Below the pieces are notes generated by a model that was not told where the DNA came from, did not search any database, and saw nothing but the letters and a program-made list of their open reading frames with translations. Below are positions 1 through 11,024 of a stretch of DNA of 64,000 nucleotides, in pieces. The stretch spans positions 434,001 to 498,000 of the forward strand of contig JAVJAP010000352.1 of the NCBI GenBank assembly GCA_034770075.1, read 5' to 3'. The position numbers and the translations under genes are program-made. This DNA comes from Aralia elata (Eukaryota; Streptophyta; Magnoliopsida; Apiales; Araliaceae). Position 1 is the stretch's first letter; each line of letters begins with the position of its first letter.

Positions 1-661
1 AAGGTTATTAAAATAAATTAGAATTGGATTTAAAATGGTCTTGCCAAACATGGCCTTATGGCCTTTGGCTTACTCAACTGACAAAACCTTTTGGTTTTGT
101 TTAACTGATAAATCATATCAGTTTTTTTACGTGGTTTATGATCAAAACCTGTAACACAGAGAGTTAGAGGGGAGAGGAAATTGAAAAGAAATTAGAAGTT
201 CTGAGAATCAAGAGAGGATTTTAGAGTAATTCTTATCATCTTCTCATCAACACAAGCACAAACGAGGATTTAAGGTGATAATGTAACCCTTTTTGTTCTT
301 AACTTTTTGTGTTCTTGAGTTTTGTAAAATAAGGGTTTTTAATTGATGAATTATGAATGATTGTTGTATATGCATGTTGGAAGGTGTTTATAATTCATTG
401 TATATAAGTTACAATCGATTTCCAGAAATTAGATTGATGTTAAACAAGTTTTAAATTGAGAATTTGTGTTCTTGAAGAATATATGAGTTTTGGAAAACCT
501 ACGGAAAAATTGATTTAAATCCTTTGTTTTTGTTAGTTTGGTTGATTTAGGTTGTTAGAATCATTGTATACATGTTGGGTATTGATTCTACAACGATTAT
601 AATATTTGGGTATATCTAAATTGTTGTTAAAATGAAGAAATTGGGAAATTTTGGTCTAAAA

Positions 662-687
662 ATTCTGCAGTTCGCGAACTGCAGAAT
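662..687. repeat. 26-bp perfect palindrome in the LTR
   Basis: The left half is ATTCTGCAGTTCG and the right half is its exact reverse complement with no loop. It lies 15 bases before the palindromic motif cluster. The same palindrome is at 6314-6339 in the other LTR. Confidence 0.9.
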
Positions 688-702
688 CTGGGATTCATAA
701 AG

Positions 703-812
703 CTCGCCCCGGCGAGCTCGGCAAGTCAAATTTCTCGCCTCGGCGAGAGTGTTGCACTATATTTTCTCGCCCCGGCGAGCGTTTTGTGTAGTGATTCTCT
801 CGCCCCGGCGAG
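703..812. repeat. Interspersed palindrome cluster 1 (4 copies)
   Basis: CTCGCCCCGGCGAG or a one-base variant starts at 703, 734, 766 and 799, a spacing of 31-33 bp. Spacers of 17, 18 and 19 nt (717-733, 748-765, 780-798) are unlike one another and AT-rich. Each copy can fold as a 6-bp stem with a two-base centre. Confidence 0.9.
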
Positions 813-1890
813 AATTGCAGAAATGAAAAATTTTATTGTTTTTAATTCTTTTTTTTTGGTCATGCTATGTTATCCTATATGTTTATAAACATTATACATT
901 TAATGTAAAGCGAAGTTTAAGACCTAACTAAGAGTTAAGTGTCGATTAAAGTGGAACGAAATAAAATGAAGGATTATGAATTGTTAAGTAGAATGAATAC
1001 TAAGTGTTGATATGTGGCTAATAAATGATGTACATGATTATATATATCGTGTAGGATACATGAAGTGCAGATATTTATAAGCTGGTTATGGTAATTGATA
1101 ATCTACAAACCAGGCAAGTCTTTCAGTTCTTACTTGTTATGTGAACTAAATGATTAACTGTTTTCAATCATATGATGTAAAAGCGTGATGTATTTCATAT
1201 ATGTTACAAGTATGAAACGACAAAGTCAAAATATGACTACGTTCGTTGAATGAAGAATACCGATTGAGTTATGGAACTCAATCTCTAGTTGTTACGTGTT
1301 GATAATTATGCATGATATGTTAAGCCAAATGTTTATGATTTGAATAATGAGCATGTTATCTATGTGTTATGTGATGCATGCAAGCTGTTAGATTTTGCTG
1401 AGCTGTCAAGCTCATTCTTACAAATAACCATTTTTGCAGGTTAGAGATACAAGGTAAAGTTAAGTGCTGCTTGAATGACATGATTCAAATGTTAAGTATG
1501 AAGATTAATTGTTTTAGCTTAAGTTATATTTTTGAACCATGTTAAAGGTTCTGATTGATGTAATTGATGATGGATTAAATGTATCAGAGGTTGAGTTGTT
1601 AAATTTGTATTGAGTTGTAATTTAATTTTATCCGTTGTATAAAGGATATGAAATCCAAAAGTTTTATTTTTTGTTATAACTCTGATGAAGAGAATCAAAT
1701 ATGATTCTAGAATATGTAAATATCTAAAGGTTATGATTCAGGGAAAGCTAAGAAAGAAAATTGGAAAGTTTACTATTATTCCGCGTTTTATTAAGTTTAG
1801 CATTGAATAATGTTGTAAAGTCAGAAAATGGATGTATTGTTAATGACCGATGTGGAGAGTTGGAATGTTAAGAATTTGGGGTCGTTACAG

Positions 1891-1909
1891 TTGCTATCAG
1901 AGCTGATAG
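1891..1909 (+). other. Primer-binding site (tRNA-Met type)
   Basis: TTGCTATCAGAGC begins 1 nt after the LTR end and differs by one base from the usual TTGGTATCAGAGC primer complement. It lies in a small inverted repeat: CTATCAG (1894-1900) and CTGATAG (1903-1909), with AG between. Confidence 0.75.
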
Positions 1910-4845
1910 GTTAGAAACCTTAGGTACGAGTACCTTAGGCTATAACCTTAGAGAAGAGAGGTGGAGGTGATAGAGTTTAAAGAATAATAAGTTAAATGTA
2001 AGTTATGGTACAATCGTATTCCTTAATGGTTGATGTATGGTATCTAGGCTAAACAATTCCTTCAGAGAGCGGAGGTTGATACGAACTAGCGACCGATCTA
2101 ACTCGCTGTGAGAGACAGTGTAGACGAGACGGGGACTAGTTTGTTGGTTGTTTGTGAGAAACCACTCAGGTGCTATACTGAACACTGTTAGAGACTCGAT
2201 GTGTACTAAGTATAGAATTATGAATGTGTATGATTAAGAAGTAATTTTTATATAGATAGATGCATGAGATGAGTTAAGACCTAGAAACGTTACAAGAAGA
2301 AGATGCGAATGACGCGAAGTAAACTCGAATAAAATAGTGAATGATATGAATGAAGTTAGAAATTCTTAAAGGAAGAATTGATATATAAACAAGAAGGAGA
2401 TTCAAAGAAGAATCTTGAAGAGTTATATAAAACGAGAATCAGGAGTTACCTGACTCCAGTAATAAAGATGGTGATAATAAATAGACGATGTCTATAAGAT
2501 GAGAATGGTATAATGATAAGAAATGAACTCAAATAGAGTTTAGAGAATTCATGTGAGACAAGATTATGATTTTAGGTTCAAAGAAGAACCTGAAGAGCTA
2601 AAGGAACAGGGAACACCTGAGTTGATTATACATAAGATAACGTGATTAAAGAGAAGAATAAAGAAGATCGTAGGATGAGACGATCATAAGATAAGAAAGA
2701 ATCGTAAGAAGAGTTGATGATAGAACGAGATCACGACGTGATCTGCTAAAGTTGTAAAATGTCAGAAGTTCTTAAATGACTGAATAATTGCAGTATGGTG
2801 CTATAAAGAGATGGTACTATGAAATAGTACGAGGTAAACTCACGAGGAGTTATGGATGATGAAATACGAGGAATTCGTATCAAGCAAAGAGTAAGTTAAG
2901 AGCAAGATGGAATTAGGTGGGATTTCAATGGAGGACTCATGTTAGTGGTTGAATTGTACAATTCCTTGTATGGGCGGGGAATTTGTGCTTGGTGTAACAA
3001 CCGCTTAGCTTCCTATATTGATAATTCATTGCAATGTTGGTATCGCGCTATCACTATACATATGACGAGAAGGTAATTCTTTTCTCATATTTATATTTGA
3101 TAGTTATAGAATATTAAGATTGGATACGGTTCTTAAAACTCATGCTTATGGTAAGTTCGTGACTCATAATCGTATGGTGGAACCCCTCAGCGAATGGACG
3201 ATTTTGGTCTGACTAGGATAAGTTCCTAAAACCGTATGATTGTGGTAAGTTCCTGAACTTCCAAAGTGTGGTAAGTTTGATGAACTATATTGGGTATAGA
3301 AAAGTTATGCTATAGATAGCATATATGATATTGAAGGATGATAGAATGATTGAGTAATGAAGCAATGGAGTAAAGATTAAAGTTGATGGAGGAGAATTGG
3401 ATATTCTAAATCTTCTAGTTATGCTAGATTCTCGAAATTTATTGTCATCGTGCTGATATTCGTAATTTTCTGTTCTCGAAAATATATTGGGTCAATGATT
3501 GAACCAATAAGTTTTAAACGGAGCTATTATTCGTATGTCTATGCTAATTGTTTCAGCTCGACAAAAATGATTGGAAATTATCAAAATGTATTTTGAACGA
3601 TGGAGTCATCAATGCAATTGAACCTAGTGTTGGATGTGATCGAAGGATCGTCAGCCCACTATGGTATGATGTAGTATGACAAAGTCCTAAAATGACAACA
3701 TCCTCAACGTACTATTAAACGGTACGGTATCATGATGTCATAAAAGAATTTTATTTTTCTTTTAAGTGATGAAAAGATATGCCTATTGAGTTGGCTAAAA
3801 AAAAAAAAAATTTGACTGTTGTCTGAATTGTTGTTCAAGGTCTAAGCTAATTGATTCGGCTAGACGACTATTGAAAGATGATTTACCAGATTCAAGTATT
3901 CCTTGAGAATTTATGCCGAACCAGATTGTTCTGGTGCGGAATTTGTATTAAGTCTGAGGTGAACCAACCCTGTAATGGGGGTACGCAATAGCGTTAATAT
4001 GTATGTGCACAATACATAGTACGAAAGGCTGATCACCTGGAGTACGAGAAGAGATAGTCCATAGTCTTTTGACTGTTAAAGGTTACAGTAGAAATATCTG
4101 TTAACCTAGGACAAGGTTCAAGTCTTTACGACTCCTCAACAGAATATTGAAAGTTTTTGAATGTATCTTTAAATTCTTGAGTTATTCATACTGCTTCCCA
4201 ATTATTGAACAATTGTGAAAAATTCTTATTCTTTTGAAAGGTGGAAGTGGAAAGAAAATATTCCTTAAGAAGGATAGGTTATAGAATGTGGCATGTGATG
4301 ATGAATAAGTTAAACAAACTATAATAAATCGAAGAAAGAAATGAAATTCCAGAGAGGGAAGAGATAAATTTAGTTGATGATGAGTAATGATGAGAAATTT
4401 TTAGAAGAGGAAGATGAGAAGAATGCGATGATCTTAGAAACGTCTCTAAAGAAAGAACTTCGTTGTAAAACCCAATGAATACGTAGAGATTAACGTAAAG
4501 TCCATTTCGTTAAATGGAAGGAACAAATATTAGTAAATCAAAATTTTGAGGACGAAATTCTTAGAAGAAGGGGTGAATGTGATATCCCGAGTATTCATGC
4601 GATGCTAAATCAAGATATTTTATGATTTCAATGAGTATGTTATGCAATGATCGTTGGAGAAAGGAAATGAATGCGTTAAGGGATTAAAGAATATATAATA
4701 CTCGAAGTGTTTCAAGTTTAACTGAAGGTGATGAAATAAAACCTACACTAAGGTAATGTGTTGAAGTTATTCGACGATATTTGTGAAAGGGATTTAGTGA
4801 AAACCGAGTAAGGGACGTTTCGTTGATTCCGAGGACGGAATCCTT
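1910..4845 (+). other. Decayed interior of the LTR element, no intact gene
   Basis: About 2.9 kb of AT-rich sequence in which every frame is closed by many stops. I recognise no gag, protease, reverse transcriptase or integrase motif. It is either noncoding by origin (large retrotransposon derivative) or mutated past recognition. Confidence 0.7.
4490..4585 (+). pseudogene. Possible end of a chromovirus pol gene (chromodomain-like scrap)
   Basis: One frame near 4498-4530 reads KVHFVKWKEQ, which resembles the core of an integrase chromodomain. It is followed at 4546-4560 by bases encoding FEDEI, a common ending of Tekay/Del-type pol genes just before the purine tract. A second similar ending (GAGGACGGAATCC, ~4831) lies 280 bases later. 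The scrap is short and out of frame with its surroundings. It supports a chromovirus origin but does not prove it. Confidence 0.4.
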
Positions 4846-4860
4846 ATAAGGAGGGAAGGA
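4846..4860 (+). other. Polypurine tract
   Basis: AAGGAGGGAAGGA directly precedes the LTR start TGTGACAACC. This is the expected plus-strand priming site. Confidence 0.8.
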
Positions 4861-7556
4861 TGTGACAACCCGGATTTTCAGAAATTATTAGATAAGAATT
4901 TAATAATAAAATTCTTGTTACGAGATGTTTTGGGTTTGGATATATGTATATATATGATATGTATTGTGAAATATGTGATTTGATGTGAAGAGAATTATAT
5001 ATTCGTGTATTTGGGAAGAAATGGTTTAATAGTTAACTAAACCATTGAAAAGATTAAATGAAATTTCCATGAGAAGGAAATTAGTTGGGAAATATTAGTT
5101 AATTAAATTAAGTTAAAATTATATTAGAAAATAATATAATTTGCTTGTTATGTCTTGTGGACAATGGTAGTTATTGTGAATTAAGTTTCACAAATAATGT
5201 GAGCGATTCACTTAATTCAAATAGTGAATCAATGTGAATATACTTGTTTTAATAAATTAGAGTTTAATATATATGTAAATGTAATAAGATTGTGAGTTTT
5301 GTTTATAGTTTAAAATATTTATGGATTTGAATAAATATTTTATTTGGAATATTTATGGAATAAATATTTGATGAAAATTATGTACGTATGATGATATTGA
5401 GTAGTTGATGATAAATAATTTTATCGTCGGTGCGTATTTTTGTTACGCTAATAGAATAGTAATATTCTAATTTAAAATTAGAGGATTAATGTTTTATTGA
5501 ATAAAATGTTTTATTTGATAAAATTATAATTTGACTATATTGAATTATAATTTTGTCGATAAGGTTTTAATGGGAATTATTAATAAGCTTAATTAGATTT
5601 ATTAATAAAAATAAGTTTAATTTAAGTGTGACAAGGGTATCATGCAATAAGAAGGTTATTAAAATAAATTAGAATTGGATTTAAAATGGTCTTGCCAAAC
5701 ATGGCCTTATGGCCTTTGGCTTACTCAACTGACAAAACCTTTTGGTTTTGTTTAACTGATAAATCATATCAGTTTTTTTTACGTGGTTTATGGTCAAAAC
5801 CTGTAACACAGAGAGTTAGAGGGGAGAGGAAATTGAAAAGAAATTGGAAGTTCTGAGAATCAAGAGAGGATTTTAGCGTAATTCTTATCATCTTCTCATC
5901 AACACAAGCACAAACGAGGATTTAAGGTGATAATTTAACCCTTTTTGTTCTTAACTTTTTGTGTTCTTGAGTTTTGTAAAATAAGGGTTTTTAATTGATG
6001 AATTATGAATGATTGTTGTATATGCATGTTGGAAGGTGTTTATAATTCATTGTATGTAAGTTACAATCGATTTCCAGAAATTAGATTGATGTTAAACAAG
6101 TTTTAAATTGAGAATTTGTGTTCTTGAAGAATATATGAGTTTTGAAAAACCTAAGGAAAAATTGATTTAAATCCTTTGTTTTTGTTAGTTTGGTTGATTT
6201 AGGTTGTTAGAATCATTGTATACATGTTGGGTATTGATTCTACAACGATTATAATATTTGGGTATATCTAAATTGTTGTTAAAATGAAGAAATTGAGAAA
6301 TTTTGGTCTGAAAATTCTGCAGTTCGCGAACTGCAGAATCTGGGATTCATAAAGCTCGCCCCGGCGAGCTCGACAAGTCAAATTTCTCGCCCCGGCGAGA
6401 GCTCGCCCCGGCGAGAGTGTTGCACTATATTTTCTCGCCCCGGCGAGCGTTTTATGTAGTGATTCTCTCGCCCCGGCGAGAATTGCAGAAATGAAAAATT
6501 TTATTGTTTTTAATTCTTTTCTTTTGGTCATGTTATGTTATCCTATATGTTTATAAACATTATACATTTAATGTAAAGCGAAGTTTAAGACCTAACTAAG
6601 AGTTAAGTGTCGATTAAAGTGGAACGAAATAAAATGAAGGATTATGAATTGTTAAGTAGAATGAATACTAAGTGTTAATATGTGGCTAATAAATGATGTA
6701 CATGATTATATATATCGTGTAGGATACATGAAGTGCAGATATTTATAAGCTGGTTATGGTAATTGATAATCTACAAACCAGCAAGTCTTTCAGTTCTTAC
6801 TTGTTATGTGAACTAAATGATTAATTGTTTTCAATCATATGATGTAAAAGCGTGATGTATTTCATATATGTTACAAGTATGAAACGACAAAGTCAAAATA
6901 TGACTACGTTCGTTAAATAAAGAATACCGATTGAGTTATGGAACTCAATCTCTAGTTGTTACGTGTTGATCATTATGCATGATATGTTAAGCCAAATGTT
7001 TATGATTTGAATAATGAGCATGCTATCTATGTGCTATGTGATGCATGCAAGCTGTTAGATTTTGCTGAGCTGTCAAGCTCATTCTTGCAAATAACCATTT
7101 TTGCAGGTTAGAGATACAAGGTAAAGTTAAGTGCTGCTTGAATGGCATGATTCAAATGTTAAGTATGAAGATTAATTGTTTTAGCTTAAGTTATATTTTT
7201 GAACCATGTTAAAGGTTCTGATTGATGTAATTGATGATGTATTAAATGTATCAGAGGTTGAGTTGTTAAATTTGTATTGAGTTGTAATTTAATTTTATCC
7301 GTTATATAAAGGATATGAAATCCAAAAGTTTTATTTTTTGTTATAACTCTGATGAAGCGAATCAAATATGATTCTAGAATATGTAAATGTCTAAAGGTTA
7401 TGATTCAGGGAAAGCTAAGAAAGAAAACTGGAAAGTTTACTATTATTCCGCATTTTGTTAAGTTTAGCATTGAATAATGTTGTAAAGTCAGAAAATGGAT
7501 GTATTGTTAATGACCGATGTGGAGAGTTGGAATGTTCAGAATTTGGGGTCGTTACA
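4861..7556 (+). repeat. 3' LTR (2,696 bp)
   Basis: Starts TGTGACAACC and ends GTCGTTACA (TG...CA). From 5652 on it aligns to the 5' LTR with few substitutions. The main length difference is one extra 16-bp palindrome unit (five copies here against four). Confidence 0.9.
6355..6480. repeat. Interspersed palindrome cluster 2 (5 copies)
   Basis: CTCGCCCCGGCGAG starts at 6355, 6386, 6402, 6434 and 6467. Spacing is 31, 16, 32 and 33 bp. The copy at 6402 is an extra unit placed directly after its neighbour and is absent from the other LTR of this element. Confidence 0.9.
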
Positions 7557-8645
7557 GATGAACCCTAACTTAACGTTAAGTTTTAGGGATTTCTAAGGGT
7601 GACATTGTTATAATTAAGTTTATAACTCTTGAAGTGAGTTTGATAATCAGAAAATATTTATAGTTAGTAAAATAAAATTTGATGAAAGTGAGTCCTGAAG
7701 TGAGAATACTATTGTAACCAATTATTGTCACTGCTTTATAGGCAGAATGTGTGGGTTGTTTTCTAAGTGTTGCTTTATGACTAATAAATGTTGTGCATGA
7801 TTATATATCATGTAGGATACGTGAAGTGCAGATAAGTATAAGCTAATTATGGTAATTGGTAATCTACAAACGAGGCAAGTCTTTCAGCTCCTATTTGTTA
7901 TGTGAACTAAATGATTAACTATCTTAATACCATGATGTATTTTATATATGTTGCAAGTATGAAACGACAAAGTCAAATTATGACTACGTTCGTTGAATAA
8001 AGAATGTTGATTGAGTTATGACACTTAATTTTTACTTGATATGTGTTGATCATTATGTTTGATATGTTTAGTCAATTGTTTATGATTCAGATGACGAGCA
8101 TGATATTTATGTGCTATGTGATGCATGCAAATTGTTAGATTTTACTGAGCTGTCGAGCTCACTCTTGCAAATAACCCTTTTGTAGGTTGAAGACATAAGG
8201 TAACGTTAGGTGCTGCTTGAATAACATGAATCAAATGTAGTGCATGCAGATTAAATGTTGTAGCTTAAGTTAATTTTTTTGAACCACGATTACGGTTCTA
8301 GATAATGTATTTGATGATGTACTAGATGTAACAGATGATGAGATGTAAAATTTGTATTGACTTATAATTTAATTTTATCTTATGAATAAAGGGTATTGAA
8401 TCTAGAAGTATGTTTTATTTTATTATAACTCTGATGAAGCGAATCATTAAGCAAATATGATTCTAGAATATGTAAATGATTAAAGGTTATGATTCAGGGA
8501 AAGCGAAGAAAGAAAACTGAAAAGTTTAAAATTGTTCTGCATTTTATTAAGTTTAACATTGAATAATGTTGTAAAGTCAGAATGAGGATGTATTATTAAC
8601 GACCGATGTTGTGTGATGAATTGTATGAATTTTGGGGTCGTTACA
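7557..8645 (+). repeat. Diverged older LTR fragment of the same family
   Basis: From ~7746 this resembles the 3' third of the LTR above: the TGCATGATTATATATC segment, the AATCTACAAAC segment and the terminal GGGGTCGTTACA are shared, with many substitutions and indels. The first ~190 bases are not clearly alignable. It is either a solo LTR or the end of an older element into which the younger one inserted. Confidence 0.75.
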
Positions 8646-9580
8646 GTCGGAAATATATCAAAACGACATGAAATGCCTCTTAACACTATTCTTGAAGTTG
8701 AACTTTTCGACGTATGGGGTATTGATTTTATGGGGCCATTTCCGTCATCTTTTAACAATCAGTACATACTTTTGGTAGTGGATTATGTATCAAAATAGGT
8801 GGAAGCAGCTGCTTTACCCATGAATGACGCCAAAGTGGTTTTGTGATTCTTGAGGAAGAATATTTTTACCCGATTCGGTACACCAAGGGTCATAATCAGT
8901 GACGAAGGTACCCACTTTTCAACAAGCAGTTCACCAAATTGCTAGCTAAGTATGGAGTCAAACACAGGATTGCCACGACTTATCATCCCCAAACAAATGG
9001 CCAAGCGGAGGTGTCAAATCGTGAAGTTAAGCAAATTCTAGAGAAAGTGGTGAATCCATCTCGTAAGGATTGGGCAATGAAGGTAGACGATGCTTTATGG
9101 GCGTATCGAACGGCCTTCAAGAATCCTATTAGAATGTCACCGTATCGCATGGTCTACAGAAAAGCGTGCCGTTTACCGGTCGAGCCTGAGCATAATGCAT
9201 ATTGGACTATTCAAAAGTTGAACTTTGATTTACAAGCAGCTGGCAAGAAAAGGTTGCTTCAATTGAATGAGATAGAGGAATTTCGACACCAAGCGTATGA
9301 GAATGCTAAGCTGTATAAAGAAAAAGTCAAGAGATGGCATGACAAGCGAATAAGTGAGCGGAAATTTGAACCAGGTCAGACGGTATTGTTGTTCAACTCC
9401 AGATTGAGGTTATTTCCTGGGAAGCTGAAGTCTAGATGGTCAGGTCCTTTTGTTGTCACTGCTGTAGCTCCCCACGGGGCAATCGAGGTCGAAGAACCAA
9501 ACACAAAGTGCACATTTAAGGTCAATGGTCAACCACTTAAACACTATTGGGGAGGCGATGTGGTTCGATCAGACTGATGC
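8646..9580 (+). pseudogene. Athila integrase, C-terminal part of pol, broken
   Basis: Catalyses insertion of the element's cDNA in intact relatives. The catalytic core is recognisable: first Asp in WGIDFMGPF (~8717), second Asp in IISDEGTHF (~8895), and the Glu in HPQTNGQAEVSNREVK (~9010). The conserved WAYRTAFKNPI and the C-terminal stretch SRWSGPFVV follow, and the frame ends at 9577. The N-terminal zinc-binding domain is missing because the frame starts at the LTR insertion point. Breaks seen: TAG at 8796, TGA at 8844, and a frameshift near 8920 between the second Asp and KLLAKYGVK. From 8939 the frame is open for 212 codons. It cannot make an active enzyme. Confidence 0.85.
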
Positions 9581-10465
9581 ACGAGACCGCAAAGAAAGTC
9601 GGGCTGACGACTATAAACCAAGTGCTTGATGGGAGGCAACCCAATCATGTTATTTTATTGCTTTAGTAGATTTAGCGTAGTTAATAATTTTGTTTCTAGT
9701 TAGTAGAATTAGTAGTTCATTTGTTCATGAATTGCAATATTTCTTCAATCTCGCGTAGTGTACTAATCCATGTTACTTCGTGTTGAGCAGGGACAAGCCT
9801 TTGAGGAATGCATGCGTAGAAGGAGTAATGTTTGGGATGGAGTCAGTTGAAGAAAAGAGGAAAAAAACCAACCTTCAAAAACCAGAGTTCTCGCCCCGGC
9901 GAGAAAAATGAACTAAGAAGTCTCACCCCGGCGAGAACCCCTCTGTAATTCCTCGCTCCAGCGCAAAAATTTCTTGCCCCAGCCCAAACCTCTCTGGACT
10001 TTCTCGCCCCGACGATATTCCAAGACAAAAGTTCTCGCCCCGGCGAGAATCGCGGAATCCAATTTTAAAAATTCGTTCCCAAATCAGTTTATTTCATTCC
10101 TAATCTGATTCCACTTACCAAAAGCTATTTTCTTCCCTCTCCTACACCAACCAAACTTCCCCACACCCATTCTCCTTCTAATTTCTTTTCTTCTCCTACC
10201 CACAATTGGATTCAATCACTAAACACATCCATCCTCTCTCCAAAACCAAACCCTGATACAATTCTCACTCCAAATCTCGTTCCAAATAGGATTGCTCTGT
10301 TTTCTACTATAAAGATACATGGGTTTTTCTCTTTGCATGCACAAGTGCTAGGGTTTTTCTCTACTGGTTCAACCATTCAATAGACACAGAGTATTTTGCA
10401 TTGTTCATTGGAAGTGATTATACCTTGAGTTTGGGAGGAAAATTTCAGTACATCATTAGCAACCC
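9581..10465 (+). other. Athila post-pol spacer, no gene
   Basis: Starts with the conserved Athila segment GATGGGAGGCAACCCAAT (~9628); the same segment is found inverted in Athila-2 at ~14873. It carries palindrome cluster 3 and then a CT-rich stretch (10130-10260) leading to the env-like start. No convincing coding frame. Confidence 0.7.
9890..10047. repeat. Interspersed palindrome cluster 3 (6 copies, 4 degenerate)
   Basis: Units start at 9890, 9922, 9952, 9973, 10003 and 10034. The first and last are perfect CTCGCCCCGGCGAG; 9922 has one change and the three central units are degenerate. Spacing is 32, 30, 21, 30 and 31 bp, with unlike AT-rich spacers. Confidence 0.85.
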
Positions 10466-11024
10466 ATGGCTCCAAAAAGGCATCGGGGTGAGAGTTCATC
10501 TTCAACACCATCAAGGCAATTTGATCGAAGGAAATTCATCAGTGCTGAGGCCGCTGACAGATTTGATTCATATGTATCGGGTAAAGCTCTAACTCCCGAG
10601 CACGGTCTTCAACCTGACAAAGTGGTAGATGGTGAGATGATGTTGCAGATTGTAGAGAGAGGATGAGAGACATTCACAACCCATCTAGAACCTGCATGTA
10701 TAGCCATCGTCAAGGAATTCTATGCTAATGCAGAGGACGCGGCTTCATGTGAGGTTGTAATCAGGGGTAAGAAGGTTTCGTTCAGTGCCCAGACTATTAA
10801 TGAATATTATAATTTGAGGGATGAACGCTGCAGATATTTTCAATTTTTTTTTGTTAACCGTGAGTGTCCCGAACGCATCCGGACTAATCCCTCCGAACCC
10901 GGGTCAGTCTTTTCATACGGGCTTGCGCCCGCGTCCCCGTGGCCACAACGAAGCATTATTAGTGCCCCTCCAAGTGTTGCTAGTAGGAGTCGATCCTAAG
11001 TCGTCCGGGTTTACGGTTCGTTCC
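10466..11024 (+). pseudogene. Athila env-like gene, N-terminal segment
   Basis: The frame starts MAPKRHRGESSSSTPSRQFD, typical of the ORF after pol in Athila elements, followed by a stretch with FISAEAADRFD. The role of this protein is unsettled; it is called env-like by position. A TGA at 10664 interrupts an otherwise continuing frame, which carries VIRGKKVSFSAQTINEYYNL up to ~10820. After that the frame shifts. The gene is then cut by Athila-2 at 11024/11025 and resumes at 17826. Confidence 0.75.

Larger units (their letters stand above)
1..1889 (+). repeat. 5' LTR, 3' part only
   Basis: Matches 5652-7556 almost base for base. The first ~790 bases of the LTR lie left of the window. It ends GTCGTTACA, immediately before the primer site. 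It contains a 26-bp perfect palindrome (662-687) and four copies of the GC-rich palindrome (703-812). Confidence 0.9.
1..7556 (+). mobile_element. LTR retrotransposon with 2.7-kb LTRs and decayed interior (chromovirus-like), 5' end outside window
   Basis: Bases 1-1889 and 5652-7556 are near-identical direct repeats, so they are the two LTRs of one element. A tRNA-Met-like primer site follows the first, and a purine tract (4846-4860) precedes the second, which starts TGTGACAACC. The interior (1890-4860, ~3 kb) has no intact gag or pol. The only coding hint is a chromodomain-like scrap near 4490. With long LTRs and almost no coding capacity it resembles a large non-autonomous (LARD-type) derivative of a Ty3 chromovirus. 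That lineage is inferred from the scrap and the tail, not from a reverse transcriptase. It is inserted in an older relative (7557-8645). Confidence 0.8.

Noticed and set aside
703..812. Palindromic repeats with unlike spacers resemble a CRISPR array.
   Set aside because: Plant nuclear DNA, units of only 14-16 bp with sequence variants, inside LTRs, no cas genes, and spacers of variable length. Reported as a retrotransposon feature instead.
6268..6531. Minus-strand frame with repeated LAGAR / SPGR residues in the LTR, and similar frames at 9843, 12027, 49938 and 55841.
   Set aside because: Created by translating the GC-rich palindrome, which contains no stop in some frames. No homology outside the motif.
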